Of a DNA stretch of 64,000 nucleotides, positions 21,902 to 31,929 are shown piece by piece. The notes beneath the pieces are model-generated. The model was not told the DNA's origin, searched no databases, and saw nothing but the letters and a program-made list of their open reading frames with translations. The DNA is from Achatina immaculata (lineage: Eukaryota; Mollusca; Gastropoda; Stylommatophora; Achatinidae). The DNA is taken from contig CM019713.1 of assembly GCA_009760885.1 (NCBI GenBank), positions 28,120,927 through 28,184,926 on the forward strand, written 5' to 3'. Every line of letters starts with the position of its first letter. Within the stretch, counting starts at the first letter, position 1. Position numbers and translations under genes: made by a program.

Positions 21902-23033
21902 CTTGTTTTTTTATGGTTTTGGTGATTTTCCAGCATTCACTTCCATAGAGTAGTACACTTAGAACATTACTCTTAAATATCCTGATTTTCATATTTATGC
22001 TTAGTTTTTTTGATTTCCATATAGTCTGCAGCATTGCAAAAGCCTGGTTTGCTCTAGTAAGTCTGTTGTTGATGTCCTCTGTGCTGTCTCCATTTTCTAC
22101 TACTCTGCTGCCAAGGTATACAAATTCGTTGACCTCCTCCACTAACTTGTTATCTACTCTGAGTACATTTCTGTTGTTCACATTTTGCTTCATTAACTTT
22201 GTCTTTCCTACGTTGATCTTTAGTCCTATGTTGTTTGCATTCTGAGTTAGCTTGTTTATTTTATCTTGCATATCTTTGTGACTGCTTGATAATAGACAAA
22301 TGTCGTCCACAAAGTCAAGGTCCTCCAGCACTGTGTCAAGGGTCCATTGTAATCCTCTGCGTTTGTCTGATGTTGCCTCCTTCGTTAACCAGTCTACTGT
22401 CAAGATAAATAATGTTGGTGATAGTACACATCCCTGCTTCACTCCTGTTTGTACCCTAAAGCTGCTGGAGGAATGTTCTCCACAGATAACTTTGCACTGA
22501 AAACCCTCGTACAAGGCTTTGATTACATTAACTATCTTATGGGGGAGGCCATGCCATCTTAGGATTTTCCACAGTGCATCTCTGTTGACACTGTCAAAGG
22601 CTTTCTCAAAATCTATGAATAATGCATATGTTGTGCTATGCCACTCATTTGCCTGTTCTAATATTTGTCTAAGTACAAATATGTGGTCTATGCATGATCT
22701 TCCTTTCCTAAATCCTGCCTGCTCTTTCCGAAGTTTTTCCTCAAGTGTTGGTACAATTCTGTTGATGATTATTCTGCAAAATACTTTACTGGTGAGTGGC
22801 AGTAGGGTAATGCCTCTCCAGTTCCCGCAATCTCTGAGGTCACCCTTCTTTGGTAGTTTTACTATAAGGCCAGTTTTCCACTCCTCTGGGGCTTTTTCTA
22901 GATCCCAAATTTGTTGTAATATCCGGCAAAGTTGTTTTGGTGTTTCTGTTTCTTCTGCTTTCAACATCTCAGCAGTCACTTCATCTTCACCTGGTGCCCT
23001 GTCTGATTTTAGCTTCTTTATCGCCTCCTTCAC
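21882..23033 (-). pseudogene. LINE-C reverse transcriptase (long intact segment)
   Basis: A 383-codon open frame covering most of a non-LTR RT. In order: DRAPGEDEVTAEMLK near residue 12 (fingers), PKKGDLRDCGNWRGITLL, KEQAGFRKGRSCIDHIF, FIDFEKAFDSVNRDALWK (palm, first catalytic Asp), VKQGCVLSPTLF, and at about residue 241 FVDD in place of the usual YADD or FADD (22302-22313). Then LKINVGKTKLM, FVYLGSRVVENG and VLLYGSECWK. A frameshift at the 3' end separates it from the C-terminal domain (21882-21901). The role would be target-primed reverse transcription of its own RNA in the nucleus. The Ala-to-Val change beside the two Asp and the frameshift make this copy unlikely to work. RTE-like by overall design; clade needs a phylogeny. 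Confidence 0.85.
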
Positions 23034-23208
23034 TTCACTTATTGTTATTGGTCCTGTATTGATGTTTAGTTCCGATTTTGCTTCAGGTATGTCTATTGTT
23101 TGTGCTGCTTTTGTTCTGTTTAGTAGGGTGTTAAAGTGTTCCCTCCATCTTTCAATTTTTTCTCTTTCTCCACTGACCAGCTGTCCATTTTGTGTCCTTA
23201 TTGCACTT

Positions 23209-23570
23209 TCACATCTTGTGTTGACCTGTCATCTGCTTTGTGATTTTATATATGGTTTTCATGTCATTTGTACATGCTGCTTTCTCTGCTGTTTCTGCTA
23301 AGTTGTCATAGTATTGACGTTTATCTTGATGGCATGATTCCTTCACTTCTTTGTCTTTTTGCGCATAATTACTTAACACTTGTTCTTTTAGCCGTTGTGA
23401 TTTGGTGTTCAGTAATTTTTTCTTGATTTCTTTTCTTTGCTCTATCTTTTCCCATGTGGTCTTGCTTATCCATTCCTCTTTTCTCCGTTTCTGACATCCC
23501 AGCACCTCTTTTGCTGTTTCCTGTAGTGTTTTATTGAACTCTAGTATGGACATTTCTGCTTCGTCTTGTA
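23209..23570 (-). pseudogene. LINE-C pre-RT linker
   Basis: Charged, helix-prone segment upstream of the RT with EFNKTLQETAKEVLGC, RRKEEWISKTTWEKIEQR and TIYKITKQMTG, as expected between endonuclease and RT in this class. Codons right of 23570 in the same frame belong to flanking DNA. The frame breaks at about 23215. Confidence 0.7.
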
Positions 23571-24225
23571 TTAATATGATACAGTCTGTGACAAAACATA
23601 ACCCTTTGTTCAGATACCTAGATCCCCCTGGGAACAACTGTGTTAAGAGCACACTTATCTTAACATAGTGTTTGTGAGACAGGGAACATAGATCTGTTTG
23701 CTTAAAAACTCTGACCTACCTCTGTAGCCCAGAAACTTGTAGCAATCAACACTAATTGTAATTGTAATTGTTATTTTTGCAAAATGTAATGTCAGGTTGG
23801 TGGTCGGATGGGGACATGGAGATCTCTGGCGGGGATGAGGGAAGTCTGGTGTGAAACCAATGAATCCAGGACGTGACAAGCCTATGGGTCTTTACAACAA
23901 TGGCTATCAGAATGATGTAAACAAAACAGAGCCAGTAGACTATAGGTGGCGGGGAATGGATATCGTTGAAGCACTCATCAGATTCCTCATCTCAGAGTCA
24001 GAGTGTCTTTGTGGAACTGTCTCAAACCATCTGACATGGAGAAGGGGCTTAAGTACAGCCACCAGAGGCTGGAAAACAAAGTTTTGGCCAGGCCAGCCAC
24101 ACTGTCTTCATGGCAGTCCGAGCAAGACCACAGTCTGCCCTAGCAAGGAAAGGTGCTGAAGTCGGAGTTACCCAGCCAAAAGGCGCATCGCAAAAATCAG
24201 GGTAACACGCATTATCGCTAATGAA

Positions 24226-24435
24226 ATGTCTATATCTACAGTTTTCAAACATGGTGCTCGCCCTGTGAAGACTAACCAGGCAGGTGCAGTGCCGGGCCCC
24301 CTGCCTCGAAAGGGTCCACCCAATGCTACTGGAGGTCCTCTCAGTTCGTCTTGTGGAGTCAGGAGACATGAGAGTAGAGCTACTGGCCAAAAAATACAAC
24401 AGAAAAAACAGCCAAAAAGCAAGAACTTAAAATAA
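24226..24435 (+). pseudogene. Possible 3' end of LINE-E ORF1, ending in TAATG
   Basis: A 69-codon frame, basic and Pro/Gly-rich, ending LSSSCGVRRHESRATGQK and then a Lys/Gln-rich tail. It has no recognisable zinc knuckle. Its stop codon TAA (24433-24435) overlaps the ATG of the endonuclease frame (24435-24437) as TAATG. Upstream the frame is closed at 24157, and an alternative frame looks equally plausible, so ORF1 identity is weak. Confidence 0.4.
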
Positions 24436-25046
24436 TGCAGTGGAATGCTGAGGGTGTCAGCAGTGTTAGAGATGGCTATAGCAAAAAGGTTGAACTAGAG
24501 AACATACTTTTTGCAGAGCAGGTAAGTATATGCTGCATACAGGAGACACACCTAACCAAAGATGCCGCCTTTAAAATCAGAGGCTACCAGTGTTTTAGAT
24601 CAGACCGACAGGACAGAAGAAAAGGAGGAGTACTCACACTTGTTAAGAATAACATCAGCGCATGTCAGGTGGGAGTGTACATGGAAGGAGCCGAATACCA
24701 GATGATCCATCTAAAAAGTAGTAATACAGATTTCCACCTCCTTAACTATTACTGTCCTAATGACCGCCCACTTGCTTTAGGAACAATCCCACACAAAGAG
24801 AGACTGATGGTCTGTGGTGATTTTAACAGTCATTCCCAGAGCTGGGGCTATGACCACATAGACAAGAGAGGAGAGGAAGTTGAGAGCTGGCAGGATGATA
24901 ATGGACTTCTCCTGATCAACCAGCCAATGGATGCCCCAACATTTTACTCAAGGGCTTGGCATACAAAATCAACACCAGATCTGGCATTCCACTCTCCAGA
25001 TCTGAAGTGGAACATTACACGAAGTTGGAAAACAACTTGGAGGTAG
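24435..25046 (+). pseudogene. LINE-E AP-type endonuclease domain
   Basis: A 203-codon frame with the exonuclease-endonuclease-phosphatase layout: MQWNAEG at residues 1-7 (metal-site Asn), CCIQETHL at 33-40 (catalytic Glu37), VCGDFNSHSQSWGY at 127-139 (Asp129, Asn131), STPDLAF at 179-185 (Asp182). The terminal SDHRP motif is present at about 25047-25061 but in another frame, after a frameshift near 25030. In an active element this domain nicks target DNA to prime reverse transcription. Confidence 0.88.
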
Positions 25047-25140
25047 CGACCATCGACCAGTCTTCCTGACAATAGAAAATGAACTCCTTAACACCAGTAA
25101 CCCTCTCCCCAGATGGAACTATAAAAAAGCAAACTGGACA

Positions 25141-26931
25141 ATGTACAGACATCGTACAGGTATCCTGGTGGGACAGCTGTCCATAGAAGGTAAGGATATT
25201 AACAGCATAGTGAAGGAATTCAATGCTTGTATCCTTCAGGCCGCTCGTGAAACCATTCCCAGAGGAGCTCGCAGGGACTATAAACCATACTGGTCTAGTG
25301 AGCTGGGAAAACTCCATGATGACGTGGAAGCAGCTCGAAAGCAAGCAGAAAATAGACCATGCCAAGAACACCACAATAATTACCAACATTCTAAGGCCAA
25401 ATTTCAGAGAGCAAAGCTGCAAGCCAGACGGGAAAGTTGGAGAGAGAAAACAGAGTCCCTAAACTTTGAAAAGGATGGAAGGAAACTGTGGAAACTAATC
25501 AAACAGTTAAATGATGAGAGTACTGGAAGAAGTACAAAGATTACACTAATAGAGGATGGGAAAACTCTTACAGGTAAGCAGGTAGCAGATCACTTTGCTC
25601 GCATGTTTGCACAGGACTGCAACATTGATATCCATCCAGAGAAGAAGCGTACAGTGCGCATCGAGCCACAGAAAGAGGAGGAACAAGTCAGAAAAGTGGA
25701 GGTCATGGATGCACCAATCACACGCAGTGAGTTAGACCTAGCAGTTAGTAAACTGAAACCAAGGAAATCACCAGGACCAGATGGAGTGTCCAATGAAATG
25801 ATCAAGAACCTGGGAATGGCAGCAAAGGGAAAGCTGTTGGATATTTTCAATATGTGCTGGAGCACAGGTAAGTTACCTCAAATCTGGAAGGAAGCAAGCA
25901 TGGTACCACTGCTAAAACCAGGGAAAAACAGTGATACTGCCTCCAGCTACAGGCCAATCAGTCTCACTAGCTGCCTATGCAAAACGATGGAACGCATCAT
26001 TGACCTGAGGCTAAAATGGTACCTAGAAAGTGAAAACCTTCTCGTTCCACAACAAGCAGGATTTAGGCAGTACTACAGTACGGAAGATCAAGTGACCTAT
26101 CTCTCTCAAGAGATTGAGGATGCATTCCAAGAGAAAAACCTTGTACTAGCAGCGTGGATAGACCTGAAGAAAGCCTTTGATAAAGTATGGAAAAAAGGTC
26201 TGTTGTGGAAACTAAGAAACTGCAATGTGAATGGAAGACTGTACAACTGGATAAAGTCCTATTTACACAATAGAAGAGCTAGAGTAGTAATGGATGGACA
26301 CAAAAGCCAGAAAGTACTTCTGCGACACGGTGTACCACAAGGAGGAGTCCTTTCGCCTACACTATTCCTTGTATTCATTAATGACCTGGTCAAGGAACTT
26401 CCCTATGGAATCAAAGCAGCACTGTATGCAGATGATCTGGTCATGTGGTGTACAGATGAATATGCGACAGTTGCTACACAGAGACTCCAAAGAGCAGCAG
26501 ACATCTTGACATCATGGACAAACAAATGGTGTGTAAGTATCAACACAGAGAAATCAAGCACCACTCTGTTCACCCTCTCATCTAAACAGAAAGCAGGTAA
26601 GATCTTTGTAAATGAAATACCCTTAAGGATGGACAACCAACCCACTTACTTAGGAGTGACTCTTGACTCAAAACTGACTTGGAAGCAACACATCAACAGT
26701 GCAGAAGCAAAAGCCAGAAGAAAACTAGCCATATTAAGAAAATTGAGTGGGACTACATTGGGAGCTAGTGAAAGAATCCTCAAGAATGTATATCAGCAAA
26801 GTATTCTACCACATTTAGAATATGGCTCAACATCTTGGTGCACAGCATCAAACACTACGCTGCATAATCTAGACAAGGTTCAAAATCAGTCACTACGGAT
26901 TATCACAGGTGCCATGAGGTCACACCAATAG
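25141..26931 (+). pseudogene. LINE-E reverse transcriptase, 596-codon open segment
   Basis: Longest element-derived frame in the window. It opens upstream of the first ATG, in continuity with the endonuclease frame after the break. Residues 1-190 are a charged linker. The RT then shows KPRKSPGPDGVSNEMIK (about 206-222), SSYRPISLTSCLCK, PQQAGFRQYYSTEDQV, WIDLKKAFDKVW (about 337-350), HGVPQGGVLSPTLF (about 396-410) and LYADDLVMW with the YADD box at 26425-26436 (residue 429). Then CVSINTEKSSTTLF, TYLGVTLDSKLTWKQHI and LEYGSTSWC. The three catalytic Asp are intact. The frame closes at 26929-26931, beyond which homology continues in another frame. Confidence 0.92.
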
Positions 26932-26936
26932 TAGAA

Positions 26937-28074
26937 ATGCAGAAAATAGTTGGTGTTCAACCGCTAAAGGAACGTAGAGACACAAAGGTCATGACCATGG
27001 GAGAAAAATTCCTTAGCTCTGTAAGCCATCCCCTGAAGGAGAGATTCAATAACTTGGCATTAGGACGGCTTAAAAGAAGCAACTTCATTCATCAGGCCAA
27101 GCGTATGCGTAAGCTGATACCTGACCTTCCAACTGTAGTCACTCCATTATCATCTGTACCAGAGCATACACCATGGAAAGAAACAGATTATACACAAATA
27201 ACTATTCAGACTGAAGTGAAAGGTGTGCAGAATGGTGAGATGCAGAGCAGTCTTGTAAGATCAACAGCCACACTTAGTGTTCTAGATGACAAATATCCAT
27301 GTGACACCTGGATACGTGTGTATACAGATGGATCTGCACATAATGCCATAAAGAATGGGGGGCAGGAGCATATATTGAATATCCAAACAACACCATTGAC
27401 AAGATTTCCATACCCACTGGTAAATACTGCAACAACTTTGATGCAGAAGTTAGGGCAATTATTGCTGCAGTTGAAAAACTATCAGACTCCAGAATTGATA
27501 CATGTCCTGTAGTAATTCTCACAGATGCAAGATCAGTACTGGAGGCTCTTCAGTGCAACAAACTACCAGACCTTAAGGATGCCTTGTCAAAAATTGGCTT
27601 ACAACATGGAGTCACTTTGCAATGGATTCCCTCCCACTGTGGGATACCAGGCAATGAGAAAGCTGACCATCTGGCCAAAGAGGGCACTGAAATGGAGCAA
27701 CCAGACATACCAGTCACCTATAATCAGAAGAAAAGCATGATAAAAACCTACAGGAAGCCACAAACACCACCACATGATGACTATCACATGCTAAACAGAA
27801 AGGAACAAGTCACCATCTTCCGTCTCCGAACAGGACACAGCCGACTCCAAAGTCATATGTATACAAAGTTTAAGGTTGGTACTACTAATCTATGTACATG
27901 TGCCCAGGTGCCCCAAACTGTGGAACATATCCTCTAGAACTGCATCAACTACGAGACACTGAGAAATAATTACTGGCCCAGTGAAACCACTAAAGAAGAT
28001 AAGCTCTACGGTTCCATACATGAGTTACAAAAAACAGTGAAATTTATCCAAGAGACAGGACTGCAGATATAGAC
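26937..28074 (+). pseudogene. LINE-E RNase H domain and C terminus, frameshifted
   Basis: After VEMQKIVGVQPLKERRD and a linker, an RNase H1-type domain is spread over two frames. TWIRVYTDGSA (27308-27340) supplies the first Asp; after a 1-nt shift near 27360 come NFDAEVRAI (Glu), VVILTDARSVLEAL (second Asp) and LQWIPSHCGIPGNEKADHLA (His and last Asp, up to about 27675). All expected catalytic residues are visible. The tail has RTGHSRL and TNLCTCAQVPQTVEHIL, a short Cys/His motif common at the end of such elements, then a stop at about 27936. RNase H in LINEs degrades template RNA after first-strand synthesis. Confidence 0.85.
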
Positions 28075-28119
28075 AGACAGTGCGAACGAAGAAGAAGAAG
28101 AAGAAGAAGATACCTAGAT

Positions 28120-28171
28120 AGCAAGTGCCACAACAAAACATGCTACATCAAATGTAGCATCTGAGCAAATA
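28120..28171. other. Flanking DNA between LINE-E and LINE-F, with small hairpin
   Basis: A 52-bp remnant of the pre-insertion locus. It contains the inverted repeat ATGCTACAT-CAA-ATGTAGCAT at 28140-28160. No function is assigned. Confidence 0.5.
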
Positions 28172-28194
28172 CTTCTTCTTCTTCTTCTTCTTCT

Positions 28195-28875
28195 TCAGCT
28201 TTCCGAGCCATTAAGGCTCATTGCTACAGATAAAGTTCGCCTACATTCTACTCCATTCCTAATCTTCTCTTTCCAGTTGGTGACACCAATTTCGTTTATA
28301 TCTTCTTCTATGTTGTCTTTCCATCTCTGCCTTGGTCTACCCCTTGGTCTTGTTTCCCTCATCTCTTTTGCGTACATAGTTTTCGTTTGTCTGTTCCCTT
28401 CCATTCTTTCTACATGCCCCAGTGACCGTAGTCTGTTCAGTTTCAAGACATTTACAGTTCGCTGGGATTTAAATAAAGTGTTCAGTTCAGTGTTCTTTCT
28501 AGCTCTCCATTCTCCACTGTTGGTATCTTTTATCGCACCAAAGATTCTTCTTAGGATCTTCTTCTTCTCAAAGATCTACAATTGTTGTTCATATTTCTTG
28601 GTTGTACTCCATGTTTATGATGCATACATGACGGCTGGTCTTTTTATGGTTTTGTTGATTGTTATTTTGGACAGGATTTTGGATTTTAACAGGTGTTGCA
28701 TGGCAAAGTATATTTTAATCCCTATCTTTACTCTGATTTTAATTTCCTTGCTCACTGTGTTGCTTCTGTTGAAGGTTGTCCCTAGATATTTGTATGTTTC
28801 TGCTTTCCTAATAATCATCTCTCCAACATTTATATAATCTGGATCATTCTGCCTCTGTTCTCTTGATATCTTCAT
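28195..28875 (-). pseudogene. LINE-F RT end and C-terminal domain
   Basis: KISREQRQNDPDYINVGE, ETYKYLGTTFNRSN and TINKTIKRPAVMY (28875-28615), then after a break LNRLRSLGHVERMEGNR and RPRGRPRQRWKDNIEED ending SLNGSES and TGA at 28195. The stop is directly followed by the (GAA)n tail, so there is essentially no 3' UTR. Confidence 0.82.
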
Positions 28876-30042
28876 ATACTATCTTATCTTGGTTAATGGT
28901 CAAGCCCACTTTTAGTGCTACATCTCTCAGGTGTATGCAGGTATTGATGACTTCTTGCATAGTTTCCCCCACCAGGACAATGTCATCAGCGTATCCTAGT
29001 ATTGTAGCTTGTTCTTCTGTGCTACTGTCTTCTTTCGCTTTTCTGATTACCTTTTCTAATACTAGGTTGAATAGTAATGGAGATAATGTATCACCTTGTT
29101 TTAAACCACTTCTTATAGAGAAAGGTTCTGACTTTCATCCTTTATGTATTACTATATTTTGTGTATTTTCCTTACATATTCTGGTCAGATTAAATAATTT
29201 ATTAGGTATCGCAAATTTTATCATTATTTTCATAGGGCTGCTCCTATCTATGCCGTCATAGGCTTTCTTGAAGTCAGTGAAGATATTATATACTTCTTTT
29301 CCAAATTCACAGTTCTTTTCTACTCTTTGACGTGGATACAATATTTGATCTATGGTTGATCTAATCTTCCTAAAACCTGCTTGATAGTCTCCCAGTATGT
29401 TCTAGCTGTATGGTTTTAATCTATTTAAAAGTATAAAAGATAGCATTTTGTAGCTTGTTTGTAGTAAGGATATTCCTCTGTAGTTTTCACACTTGCTCCT
29501 TTCGCCATTTTTTTTAATACTGGGATCAGTAATGATTCTCTCCATTCACTAGAGAGTTTTTCTTCTCTTCATATTTGTTGTATTACTGCACATATCTGTT
29601 CAAGTAGATTTAGACTTCCTTCCTTAATCAGTTCTGCAGCAGTTCCATCTGACCCTGTTGCTCTGTTGTTTCGTAGAAACATGATACTATAGATGACTTC
29701 TTCTAAATCTGGTTCCTCTATTTCAAGTTCACAAGTCTGTATTTCTTCGCATGGTAATGTGCTTATAGGCTCTTCACAGTTTAGTAGTCTTCCAAAATAT
29801 TCTTTCCGTCTGGTACATATTTTCTCTTCATTATTTATCATGTTTCCATTACTATCCTTCAAGTTCTGCAGATGTTGTTTATACCCTTGCTTTACTGTTC
29901 GCAGTTCTTTATAGAATTCCCCGCTTTTGTTATTCTGATGGCATATCTGCATCTCGCTTACCATGTCTTTCATATATTGTCGTTTTTGTTGGCGAATAAC
30001 TTTTTTGAGTTTCTTTACACTGTGTGTGGAACTTCTCCTCAT
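28875..30042 (-). pseudogene. LINE-F linker and reverse transcriptase fragments
   Basis: The linker (30042-29569) is rich in Lys/Glu and leads into LRNNRATGSDGTAAELIKEG, the RT entry motif. It is followed, in changed frames, by EVYNIFTDFKKAYDGIDRSS (about 29280-29220), a GDTLSPLLF-like region and the box encoded at 28982-28993 (TACGCTGATGAC, YADD). Stops and frameshifts interrupt it near 29560, 29130 and 28880. Confidence 0.8.
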
Positions 30043-30513
30043 ACCTTTTGTTGTTCATATCATCAATCATATCTGCCTCGTTGTGCTTTTCTTTACGACT
30101 GTCTCTCTCCAGACTACATCGAACTTTTTCTTTTTAGTTATGGTCTTGACTCCAAGGCATTCTTCCGCTGTGTTCTTTATAACGATTTTATATATCTTCC
30201 AATCTGTCATCACTGCTTTTATTTTCTTCATTCCCTCTTGTGTTTATCTTATGTTTTAGCATCTCTATTTATTACTGAGCTTTTATTTAATTTACTACAA
30301 AAATGTGTCTTCAGTCTGAATTTTAATTTAGCTCCCACAAGATAATGGTCGGGGCTGCATTCAGTTCCTCTGTAACCTCTGATCTGAAGTATGTGCTTGG
30401 TATCAATTAAAACATGGTCTATCTGGCTGCATGTTATTTTATCGGGGGATTGCCTTGTTTGTTTATGGATGTTCTTATTTTGAAAACGTGTAAGCTTCTG
30501 CCATATTTATTAG

Positions 30514-31046
30514 TCACCATCCATTATCATTAGATGTTTCATGCAGACTTTCTTTACCTGTGATGTGTCTGTGTGACTCCTCCTTTCCTATCTTTGCACT
30601 GAAATCTCCTAGTATTATCAGTATATCATGTTTCTGGGTCTTCTCTATTACTCTCTCTAACGTGTTGTAAAATTCATCTTTGACTTCATTCTCTGTATCT
30701 TCTGTTGGCCCATGCACATTAATCATTGTTATATTTTCTGTGTTCCCTTGATGTAGAGGCTGCTGATTCTTTCATTGGTGGCACTGAAGCCCATCACTAA
30801 ATCCCATACTTTTTTCTTGACAGCAAAACCTGTCCCCTGTTCATGTCTTCCATTGGTAATACCTCCGTATACCAGTACCATTTCTCCTACGATTGTTATA
30901 TCTTCTCCAAGCCACCTGACTTCCTTTAATGCTGTAACGTCATCTGCTAATTCTTTACCTGCTCCTTGTCTGTATAAACTTCTTATATTCCGTGTTCCAA
31001 ATCTCGTACTTTTTTTTACGTTCCAAGGCCGTAATCCATTTTCCAT
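30514..31046 (-). pseudogene. LINE-F endonuclease domain
   Basis: Two adjoining minus-strand frames. The first (31046-30729) has KSTRFGTRNIRSLYRQG, ALKEVRWLGED (catalytic Glu region) and GTGFAVKKKVWDLV. The second (30726-30514) has NVHGPTEDTENEVKDEFY and ILGDFSAKIGKEE, the GDFNAK-type motif with Ser for Asn. The arrangement matches RTE-type AP endonucleases. The Asn-to-Ser change and the frameshift at about 30727 suggest loss of activity. Confidence 0.8.
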
Positions 31047-31200
31047 CTAATTTCGAGGCTTCTCTATCTGTTCCATAACACTCTTATTTTTTTACGGAGA
31101 TGGGGTCGTTGATCCCATGCTCCAACCCCCAACCTGAAGGACCAGGGTGCAAGTTTCGTCTGACCCCTACCCGCGCAGACCTTCCCAGTACATTACACTT

Positions 31201-31683
31201 TAATATGACTAATGCAACAGAGTGCTACATTCTGCAAATTGTAAAGACATTTAACGTAATGATTTAACATATTACAACTAAATATCCAGCACAATACTAC
31301 AAGATGCAGTTGTGCAGATATTTCACATACTACACTCTACAGCGAAACATTACAAGAAAAAGCTACATGCTGCTGCTATACACGCAGCACGCTGTACTCT
31401 TCTGGCGACACCTAGTGGAAAACCAGATTCAATAACCCATAACTCTCCTACAACTGCCTCTTCAGCCTCTTCTTCACATTCATCATACCGTCTACGTTAT
31501 TGTTTTCCATTTTCAGTATCAACTGCGAAAGCTCTCTCAGACAACAGAAAAATGATCTATAGAGCGAAAGGAAAGCCTACGTGATCGATCACTTAACACC
31601 TTAAGAGAATGCCAGAAGACGACACTGTGCAGGAGACCTAGGACAAATCATTGTGAAAGTCATTACCTTCTCTTTATTTTGGA
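31201..31683. other. No gene seen
   Basis: Flanking or extreme 5' sequence of LINE-F. Contains the palindrome TGATCGATCA at about 31581. No coding evidence. Confidence 0.4.
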
Positions 31684-31736
31684 CGGGGTTGGGATTGGGG
31701 TTGGGATTGAGGTTGGGGGTGCGGGGGGATTGTGGG
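31684..31736 (+). repeat. G-rich GGGGTTGGGATT repeat, G-quadruplex candidate
   Basis: Five or more G runs of 3-6 separated by TT, ATT or short loops. Superficially telomere-like, but irregular and only about 50 bp, so not a telomere. Confidence 0.75.
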
Positions 31737-31811
31737 GTGTTCTTCCTTCCTCAAGGATTTCTCTTAAACTTCCGCTCTGCTCTTAAATCTATCTCTGCTG
31801 ACATTTTTTTT

Positions 31812-31829
31812 TGTTTCGTTTTGTTTTGT

Positions 31830-31858
<29 letters not shown>
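31812..31858. repeat. (TTTTG)n pentanucleotide repeat
   Basis: About nine units. Confidence 0.95.
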
Positions 31859-31860
<2 letters not shown>

Positions 31861-31929
31861 CATCGATTTTCTGCCAGTGCCGTATGGTCCTACTTTCATA
31901 ACGTAGTCAGCGCTGTGGGGACGGTGTAA

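Larger units (their letters stand above)
21516..23570 (-). mobile_element. LINE-C copy 2, RT-bearing, 5'-truncated, 12-bp TSD
   Basis: A 2.05-kb minus-strand element: pre-RT linker, complete RT region and C-terminal domain, ending in an (AG)n tail. The TSD ttaatatgatac is perfect on both sides (21504-21515 and 23571-23582). In element orientation it reads gtatcatattaa, resembling the LINE-C copy 1 TSD. The N-terminal endonuclease is absent. A full-length LINE-E is inserted 41 bp to the right. Confidence 0.93.
23624..28107 (+). mobile_element. LINE-E, full-length I-group non-LTR retrotransposon, 12-bp TSD
   Basis: A 4.48-kb element bounded by the perfect direct repeat agatacctagat (23612-23623 and 28108-28119). 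Order: 5' region with a possible short ORF1 (to 24435), AP-type endonuclease (24435-25060), linker, reverse transcriptase (to about 26930), RNase H (about 27300-27700), a CxC-containing C-terminal region and a (GAA)n tail at about 28088-28107. RT followed by RNase H places it in the I/Jockey-like group and apart from the RTE-like families around it. The coding region has a handful of frameshifts and stops (about 25030, 26930, 27360, 27935), so it is dead but young enough that the TSD is intact. Confidence 0.94.
28172..31200 (-). mobile_element. LINE-F copy 2, near full-length RTE-like element
   Basis: About 3 kb, minus strand. The 3' tail (GAA)n is at 28172-28197; the 5' region reaches at least about 31190, where TTGGAGCATGGGATCAACG-like sequence lies. 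Contents in order: endonuclease (31046-30514), linker, RT, C-terminal domain (28446-28195). Multiple frameshifts split the polyprotein into five or six open pieces. It served as the reference for recognising the SINE-1 and LINE-B insertions in copy 1. I did not find a convincing TSD; the 5' boundary is approximate. Confidence 0.88.

Noticed and set aside
28140..28160. Hairpin ATGCTACAT-CAA-ATGTAGCAT as a miRNA or terminator
   Set aside because: A 9-bp stem is too short for a miRNA precursor, and rho-independent terminators do not apply here. Probably chance.
31684..31736. Internal telomere
   Set aside because: Only about 50 bp, irregular spacing, no continuing TTAGGG-type repeat.
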